Shown here piece after piece: positions 52,501 to 58,988 of a stretch of DNA of 64,000 nucleotides (within the stretch, counting starts at the first letter, position 1; each line of letters begins with the position of its first letter). Made by a program: the position numbers and the translations under genes. The DNA comes from Mucilaginibacter rubeus (GTDB lineage Bacteria; Bacteroidota; Bacteroidia; Sphingobacteriales; Sphingobacteriaceae), in NCBI RefSeq assembly GCF_003286415.2, contig NZ_CP043450.1, positions 7,192,001 to 7,256,000 on the forward strand, read 5' to 3'. The notes beneath the pieces are model-generated. The model searched no databases. It was given only the letters and a program-made list of their open reading frames with translations, and had not been told where the DNA came from.

Positions 52501-52832
52501 GTGCTTTGCAATATGCTCCAAACAAGCAAACTGTATTGGTACAGGATTATGTAAGTAAGTACTACAATGTTGATGAATCAAACCTCATGAGCAAAACCTT
52601 CTCAAAACTTCGTGAAGTAACAGTTGGCTATGATTTCCCTAAAGCATGGCTTGATAAATCATTCATCAAAAAGGCTTCGGTATCAGTTTATGGCCGTAAC
52701 CTTTTATACTTCTACGGAGACAAACGCTTCAAGGATGTGGATTTAGATCAGTATAACTATGCTACTTCTTCAACTGTATTGCAGTCGCCTACAGTACGTA
52801 GCTATGGTTTCAACTTAAATGTATCATTCTAA
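49536..52832 (+). CDS. SusC-family TonB-dependent outer-membrane transporter
   Basis: A 1098-residue SusC/RagA transporter. A signal peptide ending LFGQ leads to a carboxypeptidase-like regulatory domain (ISGTVTDDKHLPLPGVSVKI). The TonB box and plug follow (NEVVVTALGVKKETRRIGYS, LKGPSAAALYGSRAQNGAIL), then a long barrel ending VRSYGFNLNVSF. It imports a substrate held by the SusD partner across the outer membrane using TonB energy. The neighbours are phosphoesterases and phosphonate enzymes and not glycoside hydrolases, so the cargo is probably a phospho- or phosphono-compound (inference). 18 bases before susD. Confidence 0.95.
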   Translation: MNKIYQRLRAVITVLLFCVAPSILFGQTKISGTVTDDKHLPLPGVSVKIKEQNKGTVTDIEGRYSITATAGQTLIYSFVGYAPVYVVVDNKTTVNVSMIGDSKALNEVVVTALGVKKETRRIGYSTQSVSGADVTTARDPNPITGLTGKVAGLSVGPSAELLGNPSVLIRGNSVTLYVVDGFPINTDTYNISPDDIETYTVLKGPSAAALYGSRAQNGAILITTKKGEKNKRGLTVDINSSTVMNTGFLAFPRTQNSFGPGENTFYTFVDGKGGAPGGVDSDYDVWGPYFAGQLIPQYDSPIVNGVRQGTPWVARGKDNLKNFLKTGYQTNNNISLGSVGETYVTRFSVSQQHQTSYIPSQYLDIANANFYGQFTPSKRWKFEANVDFNRQSTDNFPDVQYGPNSIIYNIAVWTGADWNINAPDIKAIWQPGKEGVQSVFAEYTRYHNPYLLTEKWTRGHYKNDIYGYLSGNFKINDNLNVTLRSQIDTYNILRTEDLPFSAHPYGREGNQGDYREDRRNLFDNNTELFVNYNYTIKNFVNLSGLVGSNLRSFNYNSSWTSTDYLNVPEVYAFSNSKNAVQSTNFSSQERVLSGYYSIDATFGKYATLSSTGRIDKSSAFQNVTTYYYPSLSAATVISDYVKLPEVISFLKARASYSTVKADASSATIGPAPFNAISVYGGSTTTSNPNSNPLFLNPLGYGSTYNSPYNGPSYQLNPFYLTSKPYNSQPAASASDFLYQPNIKTSTRVNYEEGFDIKFLQNRLGLSATTFQYIDGPQILANSISTATGYTTLYLNALKTKKTGYEFSLEGTPIKNLGGFGWNVLLNVSTFKDIYEELPPNQQTYQTFFKKGDRVDKLYGTAFARTPQGQIINDAAGKPLALPVPQYLGNENAKYQWSFANKLHYKNINFGFQFDGSVGGVIIDYMHNKTMRGGSNIETATGALGDARYKDWQNFGKAGYNGSYVGEGVTVSNGAAVNYDPATGKITNYGALQYAPNKQTVLVQDYVSKYYNVDESNLMSKTFSKLREVTVGYDFPKAWLDKSFIKKASVSVYGRNLLYFYGDKRFKDVDLDQYNYATSSTVLQSPTVRSYGFNLNVSF

Positions 52833-52850
52833 CCAAACCGAAAGACGATC

Positions 52851-54458
52851 ATGAAAAAGATATTAAAAGCTCTTGTATTACCCGCACTTGTACTTGCAAC
52901 CACTACCGGCTGTAAGAAAAGTTTCGAGGATCTTACAAAAAACACAAACGTACCAAGTACAGTACCGGCTTCGCTGTTATTCAATGGTATATTAAACAAG
53001 ATGGCCGACCTGCCGCAGTCAAGCAATGAGATCTACGGTCAGTATTACCTTTATAACTATGACTATTATGGCAATAACCGTTATGATGGTTTTGCCAATG
53101 GTGGCGACAATTATTACAACGCGTTAAAAAACGTGTTGGTAATGGAGCAACGTGCCTCGGCAACCGGCGGTGCAGCTGTAAACCCTTACGAAGCTGTAGG
53201 CAAATTTTTCAGGGCTTACTTCTTCAGTAAAATGAGCCTGGAAGAAGGTGATATCCCAATGACCGATGCATTGAAAGGTTTGGATAACCTTACTCCAAAA
53301 TATGATGCGCAAAAAGATGTTATGGTACAGTGTTTAGCATGGCTTGAGTCAGCCAACGCCGATATGAGCGCTTTGATCGCTAACCCATCATCTGGTGGTA
53401 CCGGTGTTGGTGCAGCGTTATCAAATGATATTTATTTAGGTAATGACCTTGCAAGATGGCAAAAAGTGGTAAATACCTTTAGGGTAAGGTTGCTTATTGA
53501 GCTAAGCAAAAAAACAGCTGATATTGATGTTAAAGCTCAGTTTGCCAACATCATCGGTAACCCAACCAAATATCCTTTGATGGGTAGCAATGATGATAAC
53601 CTGCAATATACTTTTGTTGCCCCAAGTAACTATTATCCTCAAAACCCTGATAACTTTGGTCAGAACGGTTCAAGGCAAAATACTTCAGCAACATATATTG
53701 GTTTACTTACTCAATTGCAAGATCCACGTGTATTTGTAACTGCTGAGCCTGCACGTTATAATGTTGATGACCTTAAACAAAGCCCAACAGCATTTTCTTC
53801 GTTCATTGGTGCCGATCCGGGCTTAGACCTTGGTGTGATGTACAATAACGCTACCCTGCAGAAATACTCATTCCTGAACAGGAAACGTTACTACTCAACC
53901 TATACCGGTGAGCCAAGCATCCAGATTGGTTATCCTGAGTTAATGTTTAACATTGCCGAAGGCTTAAACCTCGGTTGGGCAAGCGGTAATGCCGAAACCT
54001 ATTATACTAAAGGTATCCAGGCTTCATTCCAGGCATATTCTATCCCAGTTGGTAAAGCGGCATTTACTGCTTATTTCTACAAACCAACCGGTTCTGATGC
54101 CAGCCCTTCAAAACCAACCAACTACGAAACTTACACTATTAATGTTGACTGGGATGCTTACTACGCTCAGGCTGGTGTGAAATATGCTACCGGTGCTACT
54201 GGTTTAACCCAGATCCTGCAACAAAAATATCTTGCTATGTTCCGTCACTCTGGTTTAGAGGCTTACTTCAACTACCGTCGTACCGGTGTGCCAACCTTTA
54301 CTACTGGTCCGGGTACAGGTAATAGTAGCCGTATCCCTAAACGTTTTGAGTATCCTCAATCAGAGCGTACTGTTAATGCTACAAATTATAACGCTGCGTT
54401 AACCGCTCAATTTGGTGGCAGCGATGACATTAATGGTGTTATGTGGTTGCTTAAATAA
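52851..54458 (+). CDS. SusD-like (SusD-like_2) outer-membrane nutrient-binding lipoprotein
   Basis: A 535-residue lipoprotein of the SusD-like_2 type. The lipobox TTTGCKKSFE leads to NTNVPSTVPASLLFNGILNK, which is typical of this branch. TPR-like helices and SDNDNL-type loop residues (LMGSNDDNLQYTFV) follow, and the end is LEAYFNYRRTGVPTF with IPKRFEYPQSE. It forms the lid on the SusC transporter and captures ligand at the cell surface. SusD-like_2 proteins are often found outside classic polysaccharide loci. It ends before a small hairpin that may reduce read-through to the next gene. Confidence 0.93.
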   Translation: MKKILKALVLPALVLATTTGCKKSFEDLTKNTNVPSTVPASLLFNGILNKMADLPQSSNEIYGQYYLYNYDYYGNNRYDGFANGGDNYYNALKNVLVMEQRASATGGAAVNPYEAVGKFFRAYFFSKMSLEEGDIPMTDALKGLDNLTPKYDAQKDVMVQCLAWLESANADMSALIANPSSGGTGVGAALSNDIYLGNDLARWQKVVNTFRVRLLIELSKKTADIDVKAQFANIIGNPTKYPLMGSNDDNLQYTFVAPSNYYPQNPDNFGQNGSRQNTSATYIGLLTQLQDPRVFVTAEPARYNVDDLKQSPTAFSSFIGADPGLDLGVMYNNATLQKYSFLNRKRYYSTYTGEPSIQIGYPELMFNIAEGLNLGWASGNAETYYTKGIQASFQAYSIPVGKAAFTAYFYKPTGSDASPSKPTNYETYTINVDWDAYYAQAGVKYATGATGLTQILQQKYLAMFRHSGLEAYFNYRRTGVPTFTTGPGTGNSSRIPKRFEYPQSERTVNATNYNAALTAQFGGSDDINGVMWLLK

Positions 54459-54489
54459 CCTCAGCTTATACGTTTTAATTAATCTACAT

Positions 54490-54515
54490 AAAGGCCCCGC
54501 TAATCAGGGGCCTTT
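54490..54515 (+). terminator. Hairpin between susD and the phosphatase gene
   Basis: AAAGGCCCC (54490-54498) and GGGGCCTTT (54507-54515) pair perfectly over nine bases around GCTAATCA, 31 bases past the susD stop and 20 bases before the next start. T-poor after the stem, so a partial terminator or message processing site is more likely than a full stop. Confidence 0.7.
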
Positions 54516-54534
54516 ATCGTTAAATACAACAACT

Positions 54535-55629
54535 ATGAAAAAAGCTATCTTATTTACGTTATTCGCTTTGTGTTTTTCGGCATTATATGCACAGCACAAA
54601 ACACAAAATGTAGTTATCGTTACTATCGACGGGCTACGTTGGCAGGAAGTTTTCCGTGGTGCCGATTCGGTTATTATCAATTCAAAAGATACTCAAGATA
54701 AAAACGCTGCCCGTAAAAATTTCTGGGTGGATGCATCTGCAGATCGTCGTAAACTGCTGATGCCTTTCTTTTGGAGCACTTTAGTTGAAAAAGGTCAGCT
54801 TTATGGCAACCGCGATTTAGGTAGTAAGGATGAAGTGGCCAATCCATATCATTTTTCATACCCGGGCTACAATGAAATATTTACCGGTTTTCCTGATAAA
54901 AGGATGAATACCAACGATGGGATCTATAACCCTAACATGAACGTACTTGAGTTTTTGAACAAGCAAAAAGGCTTTGAAAATAAGGTAGCCGCTTTTGCAT
55001 CATGGGAGCGTTTTTCACAGATCCTGAGCCCTAAGCGCGCAAATATTTTGGTTAACGCTGGTTTTATGCCGCTGGAAGTTGCTGGTATGAACGATCGCCT
55101 GAAACACCTGAATGAGTTACAGTTGGAGGCACCGCGTTACATCAGCGATTCAACCCGTATCGATTTCCTGACGTTTGAGTTTGCCAAAAACTATATGATG
55201 CAGTACAAGCCACGTGCCCTGTACCTTTCATTTGATGAACCGGATGATTTGGCGCACGCAGGCAATTACGGATTTTACCTTGACCGTATTAAACAGGAAG
55301 ATGGTTTTATAAAGCAACTTTGGGATTACATCCAATCGGAGCCTGCTTATAAAAATAAAACTACATTGATCATCACCTGCGACCACGGCAGGGGCGACGA
55401 GCCGATGAAAAAATGGCACGATCACGGATCGGACGTGGTACATTCAGAACAAACCTGGTTTGCCGTTATTGGTCCGGATACCCCGGCCTCTGGCGAAATG
55501 AAACAAGGTGAAACAACTTATCATAAACAATTGGCCCAAACTATAGCCAATTTATTAGGCTTTGACTTTAAGGCTGCTGCCGGTCATGAAGTGGGTGATG
55601 CTATTGGCAGTGTTACCGAAAAAAAATAA
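54535..55629 (+). CDS. Secreted alkaline-phosphatase-superfamily hydrolase
   Basis: The start at 54535 (MKKAILFTLFALCFSALYAQ) gives 364 residues with a signal peptide; upstream ATGs lie inside susD. The fold is that of alkaline phosphatase/phosphodiesterase enzymes with two metals. Metal Asp is in VVIVTIDGLRWQEVFRG, the nucleophile is probably Ser in HFSYPGYNEIFTG, and further ligands are in DEPDDLAHAG and ITCDHGRGD with a later HDHGSD. It could hydrolyse phosphate mono- or diesters or phosphonates; sequence alone does not decide. Seven bases before the GDPD gene. Confidence 0.85.
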   Translation: MKKAILFTLFALCFSALYAQHKTQNVVIVTIDGLRWQEVFRGADSVIINSKDTQDKNAARKNFWVDASADRRKLLMPFFWSTLVEKGQLYGNRDLGSKDEVANPYHFSYPGYNEIFTGFPDKRMNTNDGIYNPNMNVLEFLNKQKGFENKVAAFASWERFSQILSPKRANILVNAGFMPLEVAGMNDRLKHLNELQLEAPRYISDSTRIDFLTFEFAKNYMMQYKPRALYLSFDEPDDLAHAGNYGFYLDRIKQEDGFIKQLWDYIQSEPAYKNKTTLIITCDHGRGDEPMKKWHDHGSDVVHSEQTWFAVIGPDTPASGEMKQGETTYHKQLAQTIANLLGFDFKAAAGHEVGDAIGSVTEKK

Positions 55630-55635
55630 AATACG

Positions 55636-56457
55636 ATGCGTTTTCAACTATTAACAATTTTAGGTTTACTATGGCTGCTTCCCGGCGATGGATGGCAGCC
55701 CAACCCTGCTCCTGTTTCGAAGCATAAATTTATTGTTGCCGCCCATCGCGGCGATCATGTCATTTATCCTGAAAATACTATAGAGGCATACAAAGAGGCG
55801 ATAAAAAATGAAGCCGATTATGTGGAGATAGACCTGCGTACCACAAAAGATGGCGAGCTGGTTAGCATGCACGACGGCAGCATTAACCGCATGACAGATG
55901 GTAAAGGTCAGCTGAAGGATTTTACACTTGCCGAGCTATTGCAGTTGAAAGTAAAGAGTAAGGATACAACGAGTAAAGAAGTATACCGGATTCCAACCTT
56001 TAAGCAGATCCTGCAGGTGTGCAAAAAACGGATAGGTATCTATCTTGATTTCAAAGCTGCCGATCCTGGACAGGCCTATCAGATGATCAAAGAATACGGC
56101 ATGGAAAAGCAGATCCTGGTTTATATCAACAGCGCTTCCCAATTTACAGGCTGGCGTAAAGTTGCTCCTAAAATGCCGCTGATGTTAAGCCTGCCGGATA
56201 GTGTTAAAAACACCGCAAGTATGAAAAACTTTATTGATCAATATCATCCTGATATTCTTGACGGGTCTTATAACCAATATACCACTGATATGGTAGCCTT
56301 GGCTGGGGAATACCACATCTCTGTTTGGCCCGATATCCAAAGTGCGGGCGAAGGTACGGCGGATTGGAACAAAGCCCTTGCCGCAGGTTTGAAAGGTTTA
56401 CAAACAGATCATCCGGCAGCGTTAGTGAAATTTTTGAAGGAAAAGGGGTTGAGGTAA
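55636..56457 (+). CDS. Secreted glycerophosphodiester phosphodiesterase
   Basis: A 273-residue GDPD-family TIM barrel with a signal peptide (MRFQLLTILGLLWLLPGDGW). Catalytic features are AAHRGDHVIYPENTIEAYKE (His, Arg, Glu), EADYVEIDLRTTKDGELVSM (Glu, Asp) and MHDGSINRMTDGKG (His). The enzyme splits glycerophosphodiesters to glycerol-3-phosphate and an alcohol such as choline or ethanolamine. It follows the phosphatase gene by six bases and is likely cotranscribed with it. A palindromic repeat separates it from the next gene. Confidence 0.93.
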   Translation: MRFQLLTILGLLWLLPGDGWQPNPAPVSKHKFIVAAHRGDHVIYPENTIEAYKEAIKNEADYVEIDLRTTKDGELVSMHDGSINRMTDGKGQLKDFTLAELLQLKVKSKDTTSKEVYRIPTFKQILQVCKKRIGIYLDFKAADPGQAYQMIKEYGMEKQILVYINSASQFTGWRKVAPKMPLMLSLPDSVKNTASMKNFIDQYHPDILDGSYNQYTTDMVALAGEYHISVWPDIQSAGEGTADWNKALAAGLKGLQTDHPAALVKFLKEKGLR

Positions 56458-56477
56458 AATAAGTGTAAGTATAAATC

Positions 56478-56563
56478 ATGTCATTGCGAGCGAAGCGTGG
56501 CAATCGCACGGAAGCAAAGTCGCCCTGTATAGCATGCGATTGCTTCGTTCCTCGCAATGACAT
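56478..56563. repeat. GTCATTGCGAG palindromic element, copy 3
   Basis: ATGTCATTGCGAG (56478-56490) pairs with 56551-56563. Inside words CGAAGCGTGGCAATCGCACGG and CTGTATAGCATGCGATTGCTTCG match copy 1 closely. It lies between two plus-strand genes. Confidence 0.9.
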
Positions 56564-56602
56564 TTATGCTTATTTCTTAACCTTCATTTAACACGGAGGG
56601 GC

Positions 56603-56610
56603 TACCTTTG
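56603..56610 (+). promoter_or_regulatory. Candidate -7 promoter element TACCTTTG
   Basis: TACCTTTG at 18-25 bases before the metallophosphoesterase start. It indicates that this gene has its own promoter. Confidence 0.5.
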
Positions 56611-56627
56611 CAATAAAATAATAGCCT

Positions 56628-57473
56628 ATGACCTCGCGCCGCGAATTTTTTGGTACTGCCTTAACGGGTGTTGCCGCCTTAAGTCTTTTACCTGCCGTTA
56701 ACAGTTTTGCTGCCGAAAATAACCGGTACAGCCGCGCTACCAAAGCCAAACTAAAATTAAGATTTGCTTTGGCATCTGATATCCATTACGGTCAGCCGGA
56801 AACTGATTTCGCCTTGCATACCGGCAACATGATTAAATGGCTTAACGAGGACCATAGCAAAAACCACCTGGATTTTGTGATTGTAAACGGCGACCTGGTG
56901 CACAACCGTCCGGATCTGCTCCCGGAGATCAAAGCCAAATACCTTGATAAACTGAACGTTCCTTACCATACTATCCCCGGTAATCATGACTTTGCCGATG
57001 CCTCAGTTTGGAAAAACGCTTTCGGCTACGAGGATAAATACACGGTAGAATTTGGTGATATCGCTTTTGTATTGGCCCACACAGCTGATACTAAGGGTAT
57101 ATATACCTGCCCCAATAATGCCTTCCTTAAAGCATCGTTAGATAAATTTACTGATAAGAAGATCGTTTTTGTTGTGCTGCACATTCCGCCTACCCAATGG
57201 GTTAAGAATGATGTATTTGTTGACTGCCCCGAAACTATCCAGTTGTTACACGCTTATCCTAACGTAAAAGCGGTATTTCACGGCCATGATCATCTGTTGG
57301 ATGGTGTGCGATACACTGATAAATTGCCTCACTTTTTCGACTCGCACATTGGCGGCGATTGGGGTACTGATTATAAAGGTTATCGCATTGTTGAAGTGGA
57401 TGAGCAAAATGCCATCTACACATATCAGGTAAACGCCAGCCAAAATCCGGTGCTTAACTCGGCTAAACTGTAG
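56628..57473 (+). CDS. TAT-exported metallophosphoesterase
   Basis: A 281-residue calcineurin-like phosphoesterase. The N-terminus has a twin-arginine signal (MTSRREFFGTALTGVAALSL). Metal motifs are LASDIHYG, IVNGDLVHNRPD, IPGNHDFAD and VFHGHDHLLDG, in the standard order with all Asp/Asn/His ligands. It may hydrolyse phosphodiesters released at the surface. It has its own promoter and is separated from the GDPD gene by a palindromic repeat, but it fits the theme of the locus. Confidence 0.9.
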   Translation: MTSRREFFGTALTGVAALSLLPAVNSFAAENNRYSRATKAKLKLRFALASDIHYGQPETDFALHTGNMIKWLNEDHSKNHLDFVIVNGDLVHNRPDLLPEIKAKYLDKLNVPYHTIPGNHDFADASVWKNAFGYEDKYTVEFGDIAFVLAHTADTKGIYTCPNNAFLKASLDKFTDKKIVFVVLHIPPTQWVKNDVFVDCPETIQLLHAYPNVKAVFHGHDHLLDGVRYTDKLPHFFDSHIGGDWGTDYKGYRIVEVDEQNAIYTYQVNASQNPVLNSAKL

Positions 57474-57476
57474 TAG

Positions 57477-57660
57477 TATTTCGGATTTCGGAATTTCAAT
57501 TTCGGATTTACCCCGGGTATTTTTAGCGCAAGTCCTGAGCCAGGGTCTGTGTGTGATTGACTTGTGCTTTATTCCTCTACTAATTTGTATGGTGAAGAAG
57601 GCACAAGTTAGCCCTGTCCGGGGCCATCGCACGAAACTTGCGCCAGTGAGAGAATTAAAA
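57477..57660. repeat. Word-repeat spacer after the metallophosphoesterase gene
   Basis: Starts with ATTTCGGATTTCGGAATTTC and goes on with two overlapping stems: AGCGCAAGT near 57530 with ACTTGCGCC near 57640, and GACTTGTGC with GCACAAGTT inside them. Together with the following palindrome it fills the 321-base gap to the Gfo/Idh gene. No coding potential seen. Confidence 0.55.
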
Positions 57661-57663
57661 ACT

Positions 57664-57776
57664 ATGTCATTGCGAGGAGCGGCATGGGTAGGTGCATGTG
57701 GGCGACGTGGCAATCTCGTAGCTATACAAAGCGGTAATACTTCCGTGCGATTGCCGCGCTACGCTCGCAATGACAT
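57664..57776. repeat. GTCATTGCGAG palindromic element, copy 4
   Basis: ATGTCATTGCGAG (57664-57676) pairs with 57764-57776. The interior differs from the other copies and is longer (GGCATGGGTAGGTGCATG in the left half). Between convergent genes. Confidence 0.88.
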
Positions 57777-57794
57777 TTTTGTTAACTACAAGTT

Positions 57795-58760
57795 CTATTT
57801 CTCAACCGGATATTTCAATCCTATTTGTTCCCGGGCCTGATCTATCATCGCTATCATTTGCCGGGATAGTTCATGCGGGAGTATTAGGCTTTCGGTTTGG
57901 CCTTGTTTTATGAGTTCGCAAAAATGGATGATCTCATAGTTTAATCCTCCGGCTGTGAATGGTTCATCAAGCTGTACCGTGCGGCCGTCGAGGTAGCTGA
58001 TAGTTGCCTTTGCCGGGTTCCACCAGTTTTTATGAATGGTAATATGTCCTAATGTACCTACTATAAGCGCATCGCCTTTGCCGTGCATATCAAAGCCACA
58101 ATATAATTGCGCGTAACCATTTTGGTGCAGTGTTTGGAAAATGGCAAACATATCAATTCCTGTTTCGCCAAACCTGCCCATAGTTTGAATATCCTGCATA
58201 GGGCCAAGCCAGTCGAGCGCTAAAAAAGCTTCATAAATGGCAATTCCCATCAGGCTGCCGCCAACAAGTTCGAGGTTATAATTTGGATGATCGGGCGGGC
58301 AATCGGCCACGGCAGATCCTGCGCGAACATATCCCACTGGCCCGATGGGATCATTAACCAGGTATTCCTTCAGTTTGCTATATAATGGGTAAAATGGAGG
58401 TTTCATACCTTCCATAAAAAGCAGGCCTGTTTGCTGGGCAACGGCAAGTACCTCATCCAGTTCGGTAAGGTTTACGGTAACCGGTTTTTCGCAAAGCACG
58501 TGCTTGCCTGCTTTAAGGGCTGCAATGCTGTAAGCGGCATGACTATCAGGTAAGGTAGCTATATAAACAGTATCGATATCGCTTGCAAGTAATTCTTCAA
58601 CACTTCGGCAAGCAATGCCACCATATTGCGCAACAAAGGCATCAACGGTTTCGGGCCTGCGAGAGTATGATGCTACAAGTTCCACACCATCAACAGCAAC
58701 AAAACCCTGCATAAACCTGTGCGCTATACGCCCGCAGCCAATAATGCCCCATTTTATCAT
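57795..58760 (-). CDS. Gfo/Idh/MocA family NAD(P)-dependent oxidoreductase
   Basis: A 321-residue oxidoreductase. The Rossmann motif WGIIGCGRIAHRFMQGF opens the protein and the lysine motif is in HVLCEKPVTVNL. The C-terminal substrate domain follows (VGGSLMGIAIYEAFLALDWL). Substrate is often a sugar, inositol or related polyol; not determinable here. It lies at the edge of the phospho-ester locus in convergent orientation, and whether it belongs is uncertain. No signal peptide. Confidence 0.92.
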   Translation of the reverse strand: MIKWGIIGCGRIAHRFMQGFVAVDGVELVASYSRRPETVDAFVAQYGGIACRSVEELLASDIDTVYIATLPDSHAAYSIAALKAGKHVLCEKPVTVNLTELDEVLAVAQQTGLLFMEGMKPPFYPLYSKLKEYLVNDPIGPVGYVRAGSAVADCPPDHPNYNLELVGGSLMGIAIYEAFLALDWLGPMQDIQTMGRFGETGIDMFAIFQTLHQNGYAQLYCGFDMHGKGDALIVGTLGHITIHKNWWNPAKATISYLDGRTVQLDEPFTAGGLNYEIIHFCELIKQGQTESLILPHELSRQMIAMIDQAREQIGLKYPVEK

Positions 58761-58988
58761 AGTTCTAAGTCTGAAGTCTATTTATGATCGTCATTGCGAG
58801 GTACGAAGCAATCCCCGATTAGCAGAGCCGCCTTGTACAGTTCGCGATTGCTTCGTGCCTTATAATGAAGTCTTTTTAGTTAATTATCGAAAATATAGCT
58901 TTAAATGCAAAAGTCCCGGGTAAATAATTTTATTACTTACTCAGGACTTTTCACTTCTGACTTAAGACTTCGAACTTAAGACCTCCGA
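58761..58988. repeat. Word-repeat hairpin interrupted by a palindromic element
   Basis: Left part AGTTCTAAGTCTGAAGTCTA (58761-58780) is complementary in style to the right part at about 58938-58985 (TTCTGACTTAAGACTTCGAAC, TTAAGACCTCCGACTA). The GTCATTGCGAG copy at 58790-58868 lies between the two halves, as if inserted. The full gap between the two minus-strand genes is occupied by these. Confidence 0.55.
58790..58868. repeat. GTCATTGCGAG palindromic element, copy 5, right arm decayed
   Basis: Left GTCATTGCGAGGTACGAAGC (from 58790) pairs with GATTGCTTCGTGCCT (58846-58860), but the end CTCGCAATGAC has become TTATAATGA. The interior CCCCGATTAGCAG is shared with copy 2, so the two belong to one subfamily. 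Confidence 0.8.

Noticed and set aside
57553..57840. 95-codon open frame across the repeats after the metallophosphoesterase
   Set aside because: It runs through a dispersed palindrome and word repeats and into the 3' end of the Gfo/Idh gene on the other strand.
57795..58760. Confident membership of the Gfo/Idh oxidoreductase in the phosphonate locus
   Set aside because: It is convergent, separated by repeats, and its substrate class is usually sugars or polyols, so only adjacency supports a link.
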